The position numbers and the translations under genes are program-made. This document shows, one piece after another, positions 8,198-17,630 of a DNA stretch of 64,000 bases. This stretch comes from Roseinatronobacter bogoriensis DSM 18756 (GTDB lineage Bacteria > Pseudomonadota > Alphaproteobacteria > Rhodobacterales > Rhodobacteraceae). The stretch spans positions 186,001 through 250,000 of the forward strand of contig NZ_SORN01000004.1 in NCBI RefSeq assembly GCF_004366635.1, read 5' to 3'. Below the pieces are notes generated by a model. That model was not told where the DNA came from. It was given only the letters and a program-made list of their open reading frames with translations, and made no database searches. Position 1 is the first letter of the stretch, and every line of letters starts with the position of its first letter.

Positions 8198-9910
8198 ATG
8201 GAGACTCGGGCCAATTACGTTCTGATCGGTATTTTCGCTTTGCTGGGGTTTCTTGGGGTGCTGGGTTTCTTCCTTGCCTTCGGGAAATTTCAGCTGGACC
8301 GGCAATTCGCATATTATGATGTAAGATTTGACGCCGTTTCGGGCCTGTCGCGGGCCGCTGATGTCCGGTTTGCAGGGCTACTGGTTGGACAAGTTGTCGA
8401 TGTGCGCTTGTCCCCCGATGGCGATGGCACGGTACTGGTGCGGCTGGAAGTGGACCGCGATACACCTGTGCGCGCCGACTCTGTTGCAACCGTCGACAGT
8501 TCGGGCATTACGGGGGTGTCTTTCGTGGCCATTTCCACCGGCACGCAAGCCGCGCCCCTTATCAATGATCGGACCGATATCCCGGAGCTGGAAGCCGGCC
8601 GCTCGACCATCCAGTCGCTGACCGAAGGGGCACCACGCATTCTTGCCGAAACGCTTGAAGTTCTCGAACAGGTCAACCGACTGCTGGGAGAGGAGAACCA
8701 GACCAAGGTTTCGAACATCCTGACAAATGTCGAAAGCTCGACCGGGGAATTGTCGCGCGCGCTGGATAACTTCTCTGGCTTTACGGACACGATCGCCGAA
8801 GCCACGGAAACATTCGCCGAATTCAGCAATAATCTGGAACCGATCCTGTTGCAGGCGGAAAAAACTGTCGAAAGCCTGCAATTTGCGATTGATGAATTCG
8901 CGCTTCTGGCGACGGAGTCGCGCATCACCTTTGAGACGGGCACGGCCACATTGCAAACTGTCGAGACTTTTGTTGAAACCGACCTTGACGCGATGGTGAC
9001 TGATTTGCGCAGCGCGGCCGATCTGGTCGGGCGCGAGATCGAAGCCTTCTCGCGCGAGGCACAGACCATGTTTGGCGAATTCAGCCGCACAGGCGCGGCT
9101 GCGACGCAGCGTATTGAAGCACTTGATCCGGCCTTGGCACGGTTGGAGCCGTTGCTGGCGCGCGCCGATACGACATTCGAGACGGTCGAACGCATGGCTG
9201 GCAATGTTGATACGCTGGTATCCGGGGATGGGGCGGCGCTTGTGGCCGAAGCACGCGAGATGGTGGCGCTTGCGCGGGATGCTGCGGCGTCAGTGGCAAC
9301 TGTGGCAGAGAATGACCTGCCGGTCATTATGGATGATGTGCGCGCGGCTACAGCCGATATCCGGCAGGTGGTCAACACAGTTGGCGAAGATCTGTCACAA
9401 GTGTCTGGCCGCGTTGAAGAGTTGAGCGCGGGTGGCCTGCGCACGCTGGATCAGGTGACCGAAACTTTTGCAAATGCCAATACCACGCTGGGCGCTATCA
9501 ACCGGGCGCTGGAAACCAGCGAAGGGGCCATTCAGGCGGCAGAGCGCGCCTTTATCGGGGCTGACCGTGTGATCAATGAAGAAGTGGGCCAGATCACGGA
9601 AGACCTGCGCGATGTGCTTGGGCGGCTGGGGCGTGCGGTGGATTCGGTGTCCGAGGATATTCCGGAAGTTACCGCCGATCTGCGCCGCACGGCGGAGTCT
9701 GCGGCCCGCGCCTTTGATGATCTGGGACGCCTTGTGCGCGAAAGCTCTGGCCCGGTGCGCGACTTTACCACTTCAGGCTTGCCCAATATCACCCAGCTTG
9801 CCCGTGAAACACGCGGCCTAATCACAAACCTCGACCGGCTGACCCGCCAGATCGAACGTGATCCCGCGCGCTTCCTTCTCAATCGCCAGACGCCGGAGTT
9901 TAGAAGATGA
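8198..9910 (+). CDS. MlaD-type MCE-domain protein with long coiled coil
   Basis: A 570-aa protein, about three times the length of E. coli MlaD. An N-terminal membrane anchor (about residues 7-27) is followed by an MCE domain (about 38-115, with RFAGLLVGQVVDVRL and SGITGVSFV). Then come over 400 residues with few prolines or glycines, many heptad-like repeats and frequent TxETFA/TVE motifs, predicted to be helical coiled coil in the periplasm. Such tails are thought to form hydrophobic tunnels in PqiB/YebT or Mce proteins; here this is inferred. The operon also encodes the permease, ATPase and a PqiC-like lipoprotein, but no MlaC. Confidence 0.88.
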   Translation: METRANYVLIGIFALLGFLGVLGFFLAFGKFQLDRQFAYYDVRFDAVSGLSRAADVRFAGLLVGQVVDVRLSPDGDGTVLVRLEVDRDTPVRADSVATVDSSGITGVSFVAISTGTQAAPLINDRTDIPELEAGRSTIQSLTEGAPRILAETLEVLEQVNRLLGEENQTKVSNILTNVESSTGELSRALDNFSGFTDTIAEATETFAEFSNNLEPILLQAEKTVESLQFAIDEFALLATESRITFETGTATLQTVETFVETDLDAMVTDLRSAADLVGREIEAFSREAQTMFGEFSRTGAAATQRIEALDPALARLEPLLARADTTFETVERMAGNVDTLVSGDGAALVAEAREMVALARDAAASVATVAENDLPVIMDDVRAATADIRQVVNTVGEDLSQVSGRVEELSAGGLRTLDQVTETFANANTTLGAINRALETSEGAIQAAERAFIGADRVINEEVGQITEDLRDVLGRLGRAVDSVSEDIPEVTADLRRTAESAARAFDDLGRLVRESSGPVRDFTTSGLPNITQLARETRGLITNLDRLTRQIERDPARFLLNRQTPEFRR

Positions 9911-10545
9911 CAGTGACACGACGTAATTTTGTAATCGGGGCAGGGTCTATGGGGCTGCTGTCTGGCTGTGGGGCATTATCCGCAATTGGCGATGCCACAA
10001 CACCGCTGGACGCTTACGAATTGCGCGCGCCTGCCTTGCCACAGGCTGGGCGGATGCTGGCGCGCGCGCTTAGCGTCGAGCTGCCCACCTCTTCTGGCGC
10101 GTTGGAAACCGACCGCATCCTGATTAAACCCAATCCTGTGCAATCGCTGTATCTGCCCGGCGCGCGCTGGTCCGATCAGGCACCTGCAATGTTTCAGACC
10201 GTGATGTTGCGCGCCTTCGAGGATACGGGCGCGCTGTCCTATGTCGGGCGCAGACCCCTGGGGGGATCAGGCGATTTCGCCCTGATTTCCGAGATCACGG
10301 ATTTTCAGGCCGAACTGTCCGAAGATGGCAATTCTGCCATTGCCCGCATTCGTCTGACCGCGCGCATGGTGCGCGAATCCGATGCGCGCGTGATGGCGCG
10401 GCGCAGTTTTCAGGCATTGGCACCCGCCCCATCCACCGAAACACTGGATATTGTGCAGGCTTTCAATGTAGCCTCTGACGAGGTGCTGGGGGATCTGGTC
10501 CGCTGGGGGCTAGAGGTGATCGGGCTTCGCTTGCCAGTGAGTTGA
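9907..10545 (+). CDS. ABC-type transport auxiliary lipoprotein (PqiC-like)
   Basis: A 212-aa predicted outer-membrane lipoprotein. The N-terminus MTVTRRNFVIGAGSMGLLSGC has a twin-arginine-like RR followed by a hydrophobic stretch and a lipobox ending at Cys. The remainder fits the ABC_trans_aux (PqiC) domain, with ARALSVELPT and DRILIKP near the start and an ALISEITDFQAEL strand. It overlaps the MCE gene by 4 bp (ATGA), so it is part of the same operon. It is likely the outer-membrane anchor that caps the MCE tunnel, as PqiC does for PqiB. That role is inferred. Confidence 0.85.
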   Translation: MTVTRRNFVIGAGSMGLLSGCGALSAIGDATTPLDAYELRAPALPQAGRMLARALSVELPTSSGALETDRILIKPNPVQSLYLPGARWSDQAPAMFQTVMLRAFEDTGALSYVGRRPLGGSGDFALISEITDFQAELSEDGNSAIARIRLTARMVRESDARVMARRSFQALAPAPSTETLDIVQAFNVASDEVLGDLVRWGLEVIGLRLPVS

Positions 10546-10596
10546 TCTGATGGCGGTCGGGTGCCAGCATGTAACGAATTGATTGGATGATCAGGC

Positions 10597-11175
10597 GTGT
10601 TGCGCTCGCTCTACGATTGGACACTTTCGCTCGCACGCCATCCGAACGCCTTGTGGGCGCTGGCCGTGATTGCGTTCGTCGAAAGCTCTGTTTTTCCGAT
10701 ACCGCCGGATGTGTTGATGATTGCCATGATCGTGGCACGTCCGTCGCAGGCCTTTGTCATCGCAGGGGTGGCGACAGTGGCTTCGGTAGCAGGCGGTCTG
10801 GCTGGATATTGGATCGGTTATGGCGCTTTCGAGACATTGGGCCGACCTGTGCTGGAGTTTTATGGTAAGGACGCCTATTTCGCAGAGTTTCAGGCGCGCT
10901 ACAATGAATGGGGGGCCTGGGCAGTTTTGATCGCGGGGGTAACCCCATTTCCCTACAAGGTGATTACAATCCTGTCCGGCGCAACGGCCTTGTCGCTGCC
11001 GGTGTTCATGCTGGCCTCGGTCGTGGCGCGCGGATTGCGGTTTTTCATCGTTGCGGCCCTGCTGCGCAGATATGGCGCACCAATTCGTGATTTCATCGAG
11101 AACCGCCTTGGGCTTGTGTTTAGTGTCTTCATGGCGTTGCTTCTGGGCGGATTCGTTCTGACGAGGTATTTGTGA
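10597..11175 (+). CDS. DedA/YqaA family inner-membrane protein
   Basis: A 192-aa membrane protein with four to five hydrophobic segments. It carries the SNARE-associated/DedA-type features: ESSVFPIPPDVLMI near residue 30 and GVTPFPYKVITILSGA near 115. DedA-family proteins are lipid scramblases or flippases; YqaA-like members are less studied. The GTG start at 10597 is chosen because it gives the family N-terminus. The stop overlaps the dsbB start as TGATG, so the two are coupled. It is 51 bp after the Mla operon and could be read through from it. Confidence 0.85.
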   Translation: MLRSLYDWTLSLARHPNALWALAVIAFVESSVFPIPPDVLMIAMIVARPSQAFVIAGVATVASVAGGLAGYWIGYGAFETLGRPVLEFYGKDAYFAEFQARYNEWGAWAVLIAGVTPFPYKVITILSGATALSLPVFMLASVVARGLRFFIVAALLRRYGAPIRDFIENRLGLVFSVFMALLLGGFVLTRYL

Positions 11176-11657
11176 TGCGCAGGCAGTTGCAGATTCTGGC
11201 GCTTCTGGGTTCGGTCGGGCTGCTGCTTGGCGCGTTGGCTTTTGAATACATTGGCGGCATGGCACCATGTGCGCTGTGCATCTGGCAACGTTGGCCGCAT
11301 GTCGTGGCGCTTGCCGGGGCTGGGGCGCTGGCCTTGCCTGGAGTGTTCTGGCCGCTGATCGGGGCAGGGGGGGCAGCCGTGTCCGGGGCGATCGGCGTGT
11401 ACCACACCGGGGTGGAACGGGCATGGTGGCCTGGACCGACGTCATGCAGCGCAGGCGGTGACCTGAGTGGCATGAGCGCCGAGGAATTGCTGGCCCAGAT
11501 CATGGCCGCGCCTGTGGTGCGCTGCGACGAGGTGCCGTGGGAAATGCTGGGCCTGTCCATGGCAAGTTGGAACGCAGTCGCGTCATTCGGGATTGCCGGT
11601 CTTTGGCTGCTTAGCCTGCGCCAAGGGGGCAAGTGGTCGTTCGCTGCTCAGAAATAG
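11175..11657 (+). CDS. dsbB: Disulfide bond formation protein DsbB
   Basis: A 160-aa inner-membrane quinone reductase that reoxidises DsbA. Four hydrophobic segments are visible. The first cysteine pair is CALC at 32-35 and the second pair is Cys91 and Cys117 in the second periplasmic loop, the full DsbB set. A GTG three bases earlier is possible, but the ATG at 11175, which overlaps the stop of the DedA-like gene, is preferred. The close coupling to a DedA-like gene is common in Rhodobacterales, from memory. No dsbA is in the window. Confidence 0.92.
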   Translation: MRRQLQILALLGSVGLLLGALAFEYIGGMAPCALCIWQRWPHVVALAGAGALALPGVFWPLIGAGGAAVSGAIGVYHTGVERAWWPGPTSCSAGGDLSGMSAEELLAQIMAAPVVRCDEVPWEMLGLSMASWNAVASFGIAGLWLLSLRQGGKWSFAAQK

Positions 11658-11765
11658 GCCCGCATGCTTTGAGGATTAATCCGCTTGAGCTTTTCTTTTC
11701 GTAGCGGGCATACAATCCGTCACTGGGACCGAACGCACGCATTAGCAAAATGGGTTCTGACGTCT

Positions 11766-12065
11766 TCAATTCAGGCGCATGCTGCGCTTGTTGAATTTGC
11801 CGACTTCAAACTCACCGACAACATTGCGCCACTGCCCGGCATCCAGTCGTTTCCTATGCGTAAACCGCACCGAATGCAGCGGCCCGTCAATACTGTCCTG
11901 CCAGAACTCTATGAATTTGAACAGGCGGGGATAATCAGGCGCAAGATCATAGTCCTGCCATACGAAGGTGTTCAGCACATGAATATGGTCAGGCATTCGA
12001 TAGATCATTTCCGCTGTCGTCAGCCCATAGCCCTTCAGCATCAATTCGACCGGGTGTTTTTCCAT
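11766..12065 (-). CDS. usg: usg family protein
   Basis: A 99-aa protein that matches the alphaproteobacterial usg family. The core includes LTTAEMIYRMPDH, FVWQDYDLAPDYP, FIEFWQDSIDGPLHSV and the C-terminal QWRNVVGEF. The molecular role of usg is not established. It is a lone leftward gene between dsbB and gyrA. A longer open frame on the opposite strand over the same bases has no recognisable features and is treated as a shadow. The start at 12065 gives four extra residues before the usual family start; other ATGs are not better supported. Confidence 0.85.
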   Translation of the reverse strand: MEKHPVELMLKGYGLTTAEMIYRMPDHIHVLNTFVWQDYDLAPDYPRLFKFIEFWQDSIDGPLHSVRFTHRKRLDAGQWRNVVGEFEVGKFNKRSMRLN

Positions 12066-12257
12066 ATGGGACCTCTTCTTGTAGTTCCTGAAAAAATCAT
12101 GCCAGAGCGAAGAATATTTTCAATAAAAACATGCTGTTGGCACCTTGGTGGCGTGGCTGCCAAATGATTGTCAGCACGACCATTGCACCCCATATCATGG
12201 TTCTGATAAAGTGCCTTCAACCATATCTAGAGTGGTGTGAACAGACGTGAGGGCCAT

Positions 12258-15008
12258 GTGAGCGACAGTCCGGAAACCCCTGAAAACATGGATGAAATTC
12301 CACCATCAGGCCCTTCGGGGCCAAGCGTTTCCATCACGCATGAAATGCGCGCCTCGTATCTCGATTACGCGATGAGCGTGATCGTCAGCCGGGCAATCCC
12401 TGATCTGCGCGATGGCCTAAAACCTGTGCATCGGCGCATTCTTTATGCGATGCATGAGGCAGGCAATACGCATGACAAACCGTACCGCAAGTCAGCGCGT
12501 GCGGTGGGCGATGTGATGGGCAAGTATCACCCGCATGGGGATTCGGCGATTTATGACGCGCTGGTGCGGATGGCCCAGCCGTTTTCCATGTCTCTCAAGC
12601 TGCTGGACGGGCAGGGCAATTTCGGGTCCATGGACGGTGATAACGCCGCTGCCATGCGCTACACCGAAGTGCGCATGGACAAGGCCGCCGCTGCACTTCT
12701 GGCCGATATTGACAAGGATACCGTTAATTTTCAGGACAATTATGATGGCCGCGACAAGGAACCCACGGTTCTGCCCGCGCGCTTTCCCAATATGCTGGTC
12801 AACGGTGCGGGTGGTATCGCAGTTGGTATGGCCACCAATATCCCGCCGCATAACCTTGGCGAAGTGGCCGATGCGACCCTTGCCCTGATCGAGAACCCGG
12901 ACCTGACCTCAGAAGATCTGATGGGCTATGTCCCGGCCCCGGATTTCCCCACTGGCGGTCTGATCCTTGGCCGTTCGGGCGCGCGAAAGGCTTATCTGGA
13001 AGGGCGCGGATCGGTCATCATCCGGGCGAAAACCCATATCGAGGAAGTGCGCAAGGACCGTTTCGCGATCATTATCGACGAAATCCCCTATCAGGTAAAC
13101 AAATCGACGATGGTCGAGAAGATTGCCGATGCCGTGCGCGAAAAGCGGATAGAGGGGATTTCCTCGGTCGCGGATGAATCTGACCGGACTGGTGTGCGTG
13201 TGGTGGTCGAGTTGAAGCGCGATGCCACGCCGGATGTAGTGCTTAACCAGTTATTCCGTTTTACGCCGATGCAGACCAGTTTCGGCTGCAACATGCTGGC
13301 GCTGAATGGCGGGCGCCCAGAGCAACTGGCGCTGCGCGATTTCCTGACGGCCTTTGTCGGTTTCCGCGAAGAAGTCGTGACCCGGCGCACGGCGTTTGAG
13401 TTGAACAAGGCGCGCGAACGCAGCCATGTGCTGTGCGGTCTGGCTGTAGCGGTTTCGAATGTTGATGAAGTTGTGGCGACCATCCGCAGCTCCGCTGACC
13501 CGGCTGAAGCCCGCGAAAAGCTTATGACGCGGCGTTGGCCTGCGATGGATATCGCGCCCTATATTCGGCTGATTGATGATCCAAGCCATACGATGAATGA
13601 CGATGGCACCTATAACCTGTCCGAGGTTCAGGCCCGCGCCATTCTGGAACTGCGCCTGCAACGCCTGACCGCAATGGGCGTCAAAGAAGTCACGGACGAG
13701 TTGGAGGCGCTGGCCGCCAAGATCAAGGATTATCTTGATATTCTGCGCTCGCGCGCCCGCGTGATGGAGATCATCTCGACAGAATTGCGCGATGTGCGCG
13801 ATCAGTTTGCCGTGCCACGCCGGACCGAGATTGTCGACTGGGCGGGCGACATGGACGACGAAGACCTGATTGAGCGCGAAGACATGGTCGTGACCATCAC
13901 ATCGGGGGGGTATATCAAACGCACCCCGCTGGCCGATTTCCGCGCCCAACGTCGCGGTGGCAAGGGTCTGTCGGGCATGTCCACCAAGGATGATGATGTC
14001 GTCACCACCTTGTTTGTCGCCAATACCCATACGCAGCTTCTGTTTTTCACCACAGATGGCATGGTCTACAAACTGAAGACCTGGCGCTTGCCGCTTGCGG
14101 GCCGCAATGCGCGCGGCAAGGCAATGGTCAATATTCTGCCGATTGCCAGTGGTGTCAGCATCGCGGCCATCATGCCTGTAGAACGGCCAGAGGAAGAGTG
14201 GGAAAACCTGCAAATTGTCTTTGCCACTTCGGCAGGCGATGTGCGGCGCAACGCCTTGTCAGATTTTGTGAATGTCATGCGCAATGGCAAGATCGCCATG
14301 AAGCTGCCCGAGGGTGTCAGCCTTGTGAATGCGCGCATCTGCGATGAAGATGATGATGTGATGCTGGTCACAGCGTCCGGCCGTGCGATCCGTTTCCGCA
14401 GCACTGATGTGCGCGTCTTCAAGGGGCGAGATTCCACAGGGGTGCGCGGGGTCCGCTTGGGCGAGGGCGACAGCGTTGTCTCTATGGCCGTCATCCGCCA
14501 TTTCGAGGCAACACCGGAAGAGCGCGCCACCTATCTCAAGATGCGTCGCGCCATGGCGGGTGTCACCGAGGACGATGGCGAAGACGAAGAAGACGCAGCC
14601 GAAGGCGCATTGTCGCCCGAACGCTATGCGGAAATGTCAGCCTGCGAGGATCTGATCCTGACCATTTCCGAAAAAGGCACTGGCAAACTGTCCTCCAGCC
14701 ACAACTACCCTGTGCGTGGGCGTGGCGGCATGGGTGTGGCGGCGATGGACCGCGCCATGCGCGGCGGCGCGCTGGTCGCGTGCTTTCCGGTCGAAACATC
14801 GGATCAGATCATGTTGGCCACGTCCAAAGGGCAATCTATCCGTGTCCCGGTGGATGGAATATCGTTTCGCTCGCGCTCTGCTGGCGGGGTCAAGGTTTTT
14901 AACACGTCGAATGGTGAACATGTCGTATCGGTTGCGCGGATCGCAGAAACCGGCGACGAATCTTCCACCACCTTCGATGAGCCCGGCTCGGACAGTCTGG
15001 AACCATGA
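12258..15008 (+). CDS. gyrA: DNA gyrase subunit A
   Basis: About 916 aa, of normal length for alphaproteobacterial GyrA. The N-terminal breakage-reunion domain has [21 protein letters not shown] and the catalytic tyrosine in AAMRYTEVR. The quinolone-resistance region keeps the sensitive-type Ser and Asp (GDSAIYD). The C-terminal DNA-wrapping domain carries the GyrA box QRRGGKG, which separates it from ParC. An acidic insertion ([13 protein letters not shown]) lies between the wrapping-domain blades. GTG at 12258 has GAGGG just upstream and is preferred over GTG at 12237. The stop overlaps the next gene by 4 bp. Confidence 0.96.
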   Translation: MSDSPETPENMDEIPPSGPSGPSVSITHEMRASYLDYAMSVIVSRAIPDLRDGLKPVHRRILYAMHEAGNTHDKPYRKSARAVGDVMGKYHPHGDSAIYDALVRMAQPFSMSLKLLDGQGNFGSMDGDNAAAMRYTEVRMDKAAAALLADIDKDTVNFQDNYDGRDKEPTVLPARFPNMLVNGAGGIAVGMATNIPPHNLGEVADATLALIENPDLTSEDLMGYVPAPDFPTGGLILGRSGARKAYLEGRGSVIIRAKTHIEEVRKDRFAIIIDEIPYQVNKSTMVEKIADAVREKRIEGISSVADESDRTGVRVVVELKRDATPDVVLNQLFRFTPMQTSFGCNMLALNGGRPEQLALRDFLTAFVGFREEVVTRRTAFELNKARERSHVLCGLAVAVSNVDEVVATIRSSADPAEAREKLMTRRWPAMDIAPYIRLIDDPSHTMNDDGTYNLSEVQARAILELRLQRLTAMGVKEVTDELEALAAKIKDYLDILRSRARVMEIISTELRDVRDQFAVPRRTEIVDWAGDMDDEDLIEREDMVVTITSGGYIKRTPLADFRAQRRGGKGLSGMSTKDDDVVTTLFVANTHTQLLFFTTDGMVYKLKTWRLPLAGRNARGKAMVNILPIASGVSIAAIMPVERPEEEWENLQIVFATSAGDVRRNALSDFVNVMRNGKIAMKLPEGVSLVNARICDEDDDVMLVTASGRAIRFRSTDVRVFKGRDSTGVRGVRLGEGDSVVSMAVIRHFEATPEERATYLKMRRAMAGVTEDDGEDEEDAAEGALSPERYAEMSACEDLILTISEKGTGKLSSSHNYPVRGRGGMGVAAMDRAMRGGALVACFPVETSDQIMLATSKGQSIRVPVDGISFRSRSAGGVKVFNTSNGEHVVSVARIAETGDESSTTFDEPGSDSLEP

Positions 15009-15346
15009 CCGAAGAGGTGTCAGTGCGGCTTGAGGCCGCGCTGAACGATCTGGTGCAGCGCCGCCAATGCATCACTTACGGGGCGTTGGCGGCTCAGATC
15101 GGGTTTGATGGGCCGGGGCGCATCAGGCACCTGACAAACCTGCTTGAAGCGCTGATGGAAGTCGACATGGCGCAGGGCCGCCCCTTTCGGGCCGCAACAG
15201 TTATAAGCAGGGCGTCTGCTGGTTTGCCCGCACAGGGCTTTTTTATCAAGGCCAGCGCTTTGGGCCTTTGCCCGTACCCGTTGCCGCCCGTGGCCGCAAA
15301 AGCATTTCATGATACACAGCTAGAGGCACTCTTTTCTGGGATGTGA
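15005..15346 (+). CDS. Conserved hypothetical protein coupled to gyrA
   Basis: A 113-aa protein whose ATG overlaps the gyrA stop (ATGA), so it is translationally coupled. The segment [33 protein letters not shown] looks like a small helix-turn-helix resembling the DNA-binding part of alkyltransferase-like proteins (xxTYGxLA). A basic [21 protein letters not shown] segment follows. No cysteine active site of MGMT is present (the CIT cysteine is before the helix). I do not know a named function. A DNA-related role is only suggested by the fold resemblance and by coupling to gyrA. Confidence 0.7.
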   Translation: MTEEVSVRLEAALNDLVQRRQCITYGALAAQIGFDGPGRIRHLTNLLEALMEVDMAQGRPFRAATVISRASAGLPAQGFFIKASALGLCPYPLPPVAAKAFHDTQLEALFSGM

Positions 15347-15364
15347 CTGACTTGCGTAAAGCTT

Positions 15365-15385
15365 TTGGCAGGGTTTCGCTGCCAA
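15365..15385 (+). terminator. Hairpin after the gyrA operon
   Basis: TTGGCAG-GGTTTCG-CTGCCAA is a perfect 7-bp stem with a 7-nt loop, located between the gyrA-coupled gene and the next start. There is no T-tract after it, so termination is uncertain. Confidence 0.35.
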
Positions 15386-15413
15386 GTTCAACGCTCTCAA
15401 ATCCGAGGGTGTC

Positions 15414-15764
15414 ATGACAACTTACCACTGTATGATCGATCTTAAACCCAACGCAAATGCGCTTGCATTCGCGCATGCCGTGAATCATTGGTTTGCTGCG
15501 CTGAAGGATGCTGGCAAGATTTCTGGTTGGCATCTGCAACGCCGCAAGCTGCATCTGGCAGGGCCCGGCTTCGGGGATTTCCTGCTAAGCATTGATGTGT
15601 TGGATCTGGCCCAACTTGATCTGGCCTTTGCACATCTTGGCGCGCGGGATGACAGCGCAACCCGCGCCTATGACCAGATGCATGGCATGATCGACAGGTT
15701 TGAGGTGGGCCTGTATCGCAGTTTCCCAGATCCGGTGCAGGCGGAGTGCCTTGCCTTGATCTGA
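15414..15764 (+). CDS. Uncharacterised conserved protein, DUF6614-like
   Basis: A 116-aa protein beginning MTTYHCMIDLKPNANALAF, preceded by GAGGG at good spacing. It has an alpha-beta pattern with KISGWHLQRRKLHLAG and FGDFLLSIDVLDL that suggests a small ferredoxin-like fold. From memory it resembles the DUF6614 family found in Rhodobacterales. The function is unknown. It is followed by the convergent RHH gene, with only 13 bp between the two stops. Confidence 0.65.
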   Translation: MTTYHCMIDLKPNANALAFAHAVNHWFAALKDAGKISGWHLQRRKLHLAGPGFGDFLLSIDVLDLAQLDLAFAHLGARDDSATRAYDQMHGMIDRFEVGLYRSFPDPVQAECLALI

Positions 15765-15777
15765 TCAGGCGCAACGC

Positions 15778-16002
15778 TCAACGCGTCCCCCGGTCCAGTG
15801 CGTCTTGCAGCACAAATACCCGGATCGCAGAGGCCAGACCAATATCACCGCGCGCAGCGTCAATCTCGCTTGCAAGCTGGTTCAGAGGTTGGCCGCGCGC
15901 TTCGGCAATGCGCCGAAATTCGCGCCAGAATTCATCCTCCAGCGAGACAGAGGTTCGATGACCGCGCAAAGTCAGCGAATGCTTGACCGGGCGCGCAATC
16001 AT
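15778..16002 (-). CDS. Ribbon-helix-helix domain protein (RHH_4)
   Basis: A 74-aa basic protein beginning MIARPVKHSLTLRGHRTSVSLEDEFWREF. This is the ribbon-helix-helix fold of the RHH_4 family (RTSVSLEDEFW then a helix-turn-helix with LNQLASEIDAAR). Such proteins bind DNA as dimers; the target is unknown. The frame remains open upstream, but the start at 16002 overlaps the DUF4169 stop as ATGA and gives the usual family length. The pair DUF4169 plus RHH_4 is a recurring unit in alphaproteobacteria, from memory. Confidence 0.8.
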   Translation of the reverse strand: MIARPVKHSLTLRGHRTSVSLEDEFWREFRRIAEARGQPLNQLASEIDAARGDIGLASAIRVFVLQDALDRGTR

Positions 16003-16175
16003 GGTTCGCGCCGGTGCGCATCCAGATGTGTTTCCAGCCTTGCGACCGTATCGGCATCGCGGCTGCGTTCGGCCTTGCTGCGCCCATGACGCGCGGCATT
16101 GGCATCGGCTTCGCGCCTTTTGTCCTGACGCGCGATTTGTTTCTTCACCGTCCTCAGATTGGTGATCTTGCTCAT
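15999..16175 (-). CDS. DUF4169 family protein
   Basis: A 58-aa highly charged protein beginning MSKITNLRTVKKQIARQDKR. The pattern INLRxVRKxxARxxKRxEADANAAxxGxSKAER is the DUF4169 signature. It is probably helical and basic; the function is unknown. The open frame extends upstream to 16355, but that part shows no family features, and the start at 16175 gives the standard DUF4169 length. It is translationally coupled to the RHH_4 gene. The 210-bp gap between its start and the doeA-like stop at 16386 shows no clear gene. Confidence 0.82.
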   Translation of the reverse strand: MSKITNLRTVKKQIARQDKRREADANAARHGRSKAERSRDADTVARLETHLDAHRREP

Positions 16176-16385
16176 GGCCCGGCTCCGGTACAGATTTGCG
16201 GTCGCATATAGGCGCGCCCAATCACAGGCAAGCGCAGACCAAAGCAGAAAACAAGCGCCTCGTGTGACATCCATGTTCATTTTCTTGCTAAAATACTCAA
16301 TACACGCTTGGACCAGTACGGACAGGTCAGTTTTTCTAGGGCTCTGCGTCGCCAATAACCATACTGCGCCCGGCTGCCCAGTTAT

Positions 16386-17567
16386 CTATTTCACAAAAAT
16401 CTCGCGCGGTGTCGTGCAAAGTGGCTCTGGTCCTTGCTCGGTGATCAGCACCGGCTCGGTAATCTCCAGCCCGCCATCCTCCAGCCAGAGGGCAGGCATG
16501 AAATGGATCACCATGCCCGGTTTCAATTCGGTCATGTCGCCGCGCCGCAAGGACAAGGTCCGCTCGCCCCAGTCTGGCGGATAGCTTAACCCGATCGAAT
16601 AGCCGCAGCGGTTGTCCTTCTCGAATCCGCGCTTGTTCAGCGCGGCGTTGAACGCGTTGGCCACGTCCTCTGCCCTTGCGCCGGGGAAGCATTGTGCGAG
16701 CCCTGCCTCGGTTGCCTCAAGCACTGCTTCTTCGGCATGACGATACAGGTCAGGAACAGCGCCAAAGAACAGGGTCCGCGATTGCGGGCAATGGTAGCGA
16801 CGGTGCACACCTGCAATCTCGAAAAAAGTCGCCTCGCCCGCGCGCATGGGGCGGTCATCCCATGTCAGATGCGCGGCTGTTGCATCCAGCCCGGAGGGGG
16901 CCATTGGCACGATTGCCGGGTAGTCGCCCCATTGTCCGTCCGCGCCTTCAATCCCGGCCTTGGCAATCTCGGCGACAAGCATGTTTTTTGCCATGCCCGG
17001 TTCGGCCACTTCAAGGATGACATTATGCATCCGCTCGACGATTCGCGCGGCGCGCCGCATATACAACAACTCGGATTCCGACTTGACCAGACGCTGCCAG
17101 TTCACCATGCCGGTCGCATCTTCAAACCGGGCTTCGTGCAGATGGTTGACAAGGGTCTGGTGGGCTGCGGCGGAATAATAGTAGTTATCCATCTCGACGC
17201 CGATCCAGCCCGTATTCCAACCCCGGTCGATGATCAGCGCTGCCAGCGCTTCCATCGTGTGTTTCTGCGGGTTCTGAACATAGGTGTCATCATAGGACAC
17301 GATGCTTTCCGCCCGGCGCATGAAGACGGTACGCTTCGCGCCCGCCTCGTCAATACCGCGCCCCCACCAAACCGGTTCACCCTCCAATGGAAGCAATACC
17401 GCCTGATGCACATAGAACGACCATCCATCATAGCCGGAAATCCAGTTCATGTTGGACGGGTCAGAGATGATCAGCAGATCAATGCCGCGCTTTTCCATTT
17501 CGGCGCGGGTGCGTGTGATGCGCCCTTCATATTCGGCATCGGTAAAATTCGGGTTGGTGGTGGTCAT
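16386..17567 (-). CDS. doeA: M24-family ectoine hydrolase-like protein (DoeA/EutD)
   Basis: A 393-aa creatinase/aminopeptidase P-fold protein. It closely follows DoeA (EutD), which opens the ectoine ring to N-acetyl-diaminobutyrate. Recognisable blocks are SDPSNMNWISGYDGWSFYVH, VEMDNYYYSAAA, MVNWQRLVKSESE, GDYPAIVPMAPSG, AAHLTWDDRPMR and GLSYPPDWGERTLSLR. The family length is about 395-400 aa. The genes usually seen with it (doeB deacetylase, ectoine importer uehABC) are not in the window. The gene 64 bp upstream is a class III aminotransferase, but a strong terminator separates them. Ectoine use is inferred from sequence similarity recalled from memory. Confidence 0.8.
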   Translation of the reverse strand: MTTTNPNFTDAEYEGRITRTRAEMEKRGIDLLIISDPSNMNWISGYDGWSFYVHQAVLLPLEGEPVWWGRGIDEAGAKRTVFMRRAESIVSYDDTYVQNPQKHTMEALAALIIDRGWNTGWIGVEMDNYYYSAAAHQTLVNHLHEARFEDATGMVNWQRLVKSESELLYMRRAARIVERMHNVILEVAEPGMAKNMLVAEIAKAGIEGADGQWGDYPAIVPMAPSGLDATAAHLTWDDRPMRAGEATFFEIAGVHRRYHCPQSRTLFFGAVPDLYRHAEEAVLEATEAGLAQCFPGARAEDVANAFNAALNKRGFEKDNRCGYSIGLSYPPDWGERTLSLRRGDMTELKPGMVIHFMPALWLEDGGLEITEPVLITEQGPEPLCTTPREIFVK

Positions 17568-17594
17568 GGCGCGGGGTCCGGCAAAAAGAGCATA

Positions 17595-17624
17595 GAAAAA
17601 AGGCCCCGCCGTTTTGGCGGGGCC
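17595..17624 (-). terminator. Rho-independent terminator after the aminotransferase
   Basis: Read on the minus strand: GGCCCCGCC-AAAAC-GGCGGGGCC followed by TTTTTT. It is a 9-bp perfect stem 6 bp after the aminotransferase stop and before the doeA-like start. The hydrolase therefore probably has its own promoter or depends on read-through. Confidence 0.88.
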
Positions 17625-17630
17625 GGTGCA

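Noticed and set aside
12137..12163. TTGGCA...TGCCAA inverted repeat between usg and gyrA
   Set aside because: The stem is only 6 bp with a 15-nt loop and no T-tract, so no function could be supported.
11685..12167. 160-aa rightward frame over usg
   Set aside because: It is antisense to a recognised usg gene, has unusual composition and no homologous features.
16176..16355. Extension of the DUF4169 gene to 118 aa
   Set aside because: The upstream part has no family resemblance and the ATG at 16175 gives the normal DUF4169 length.
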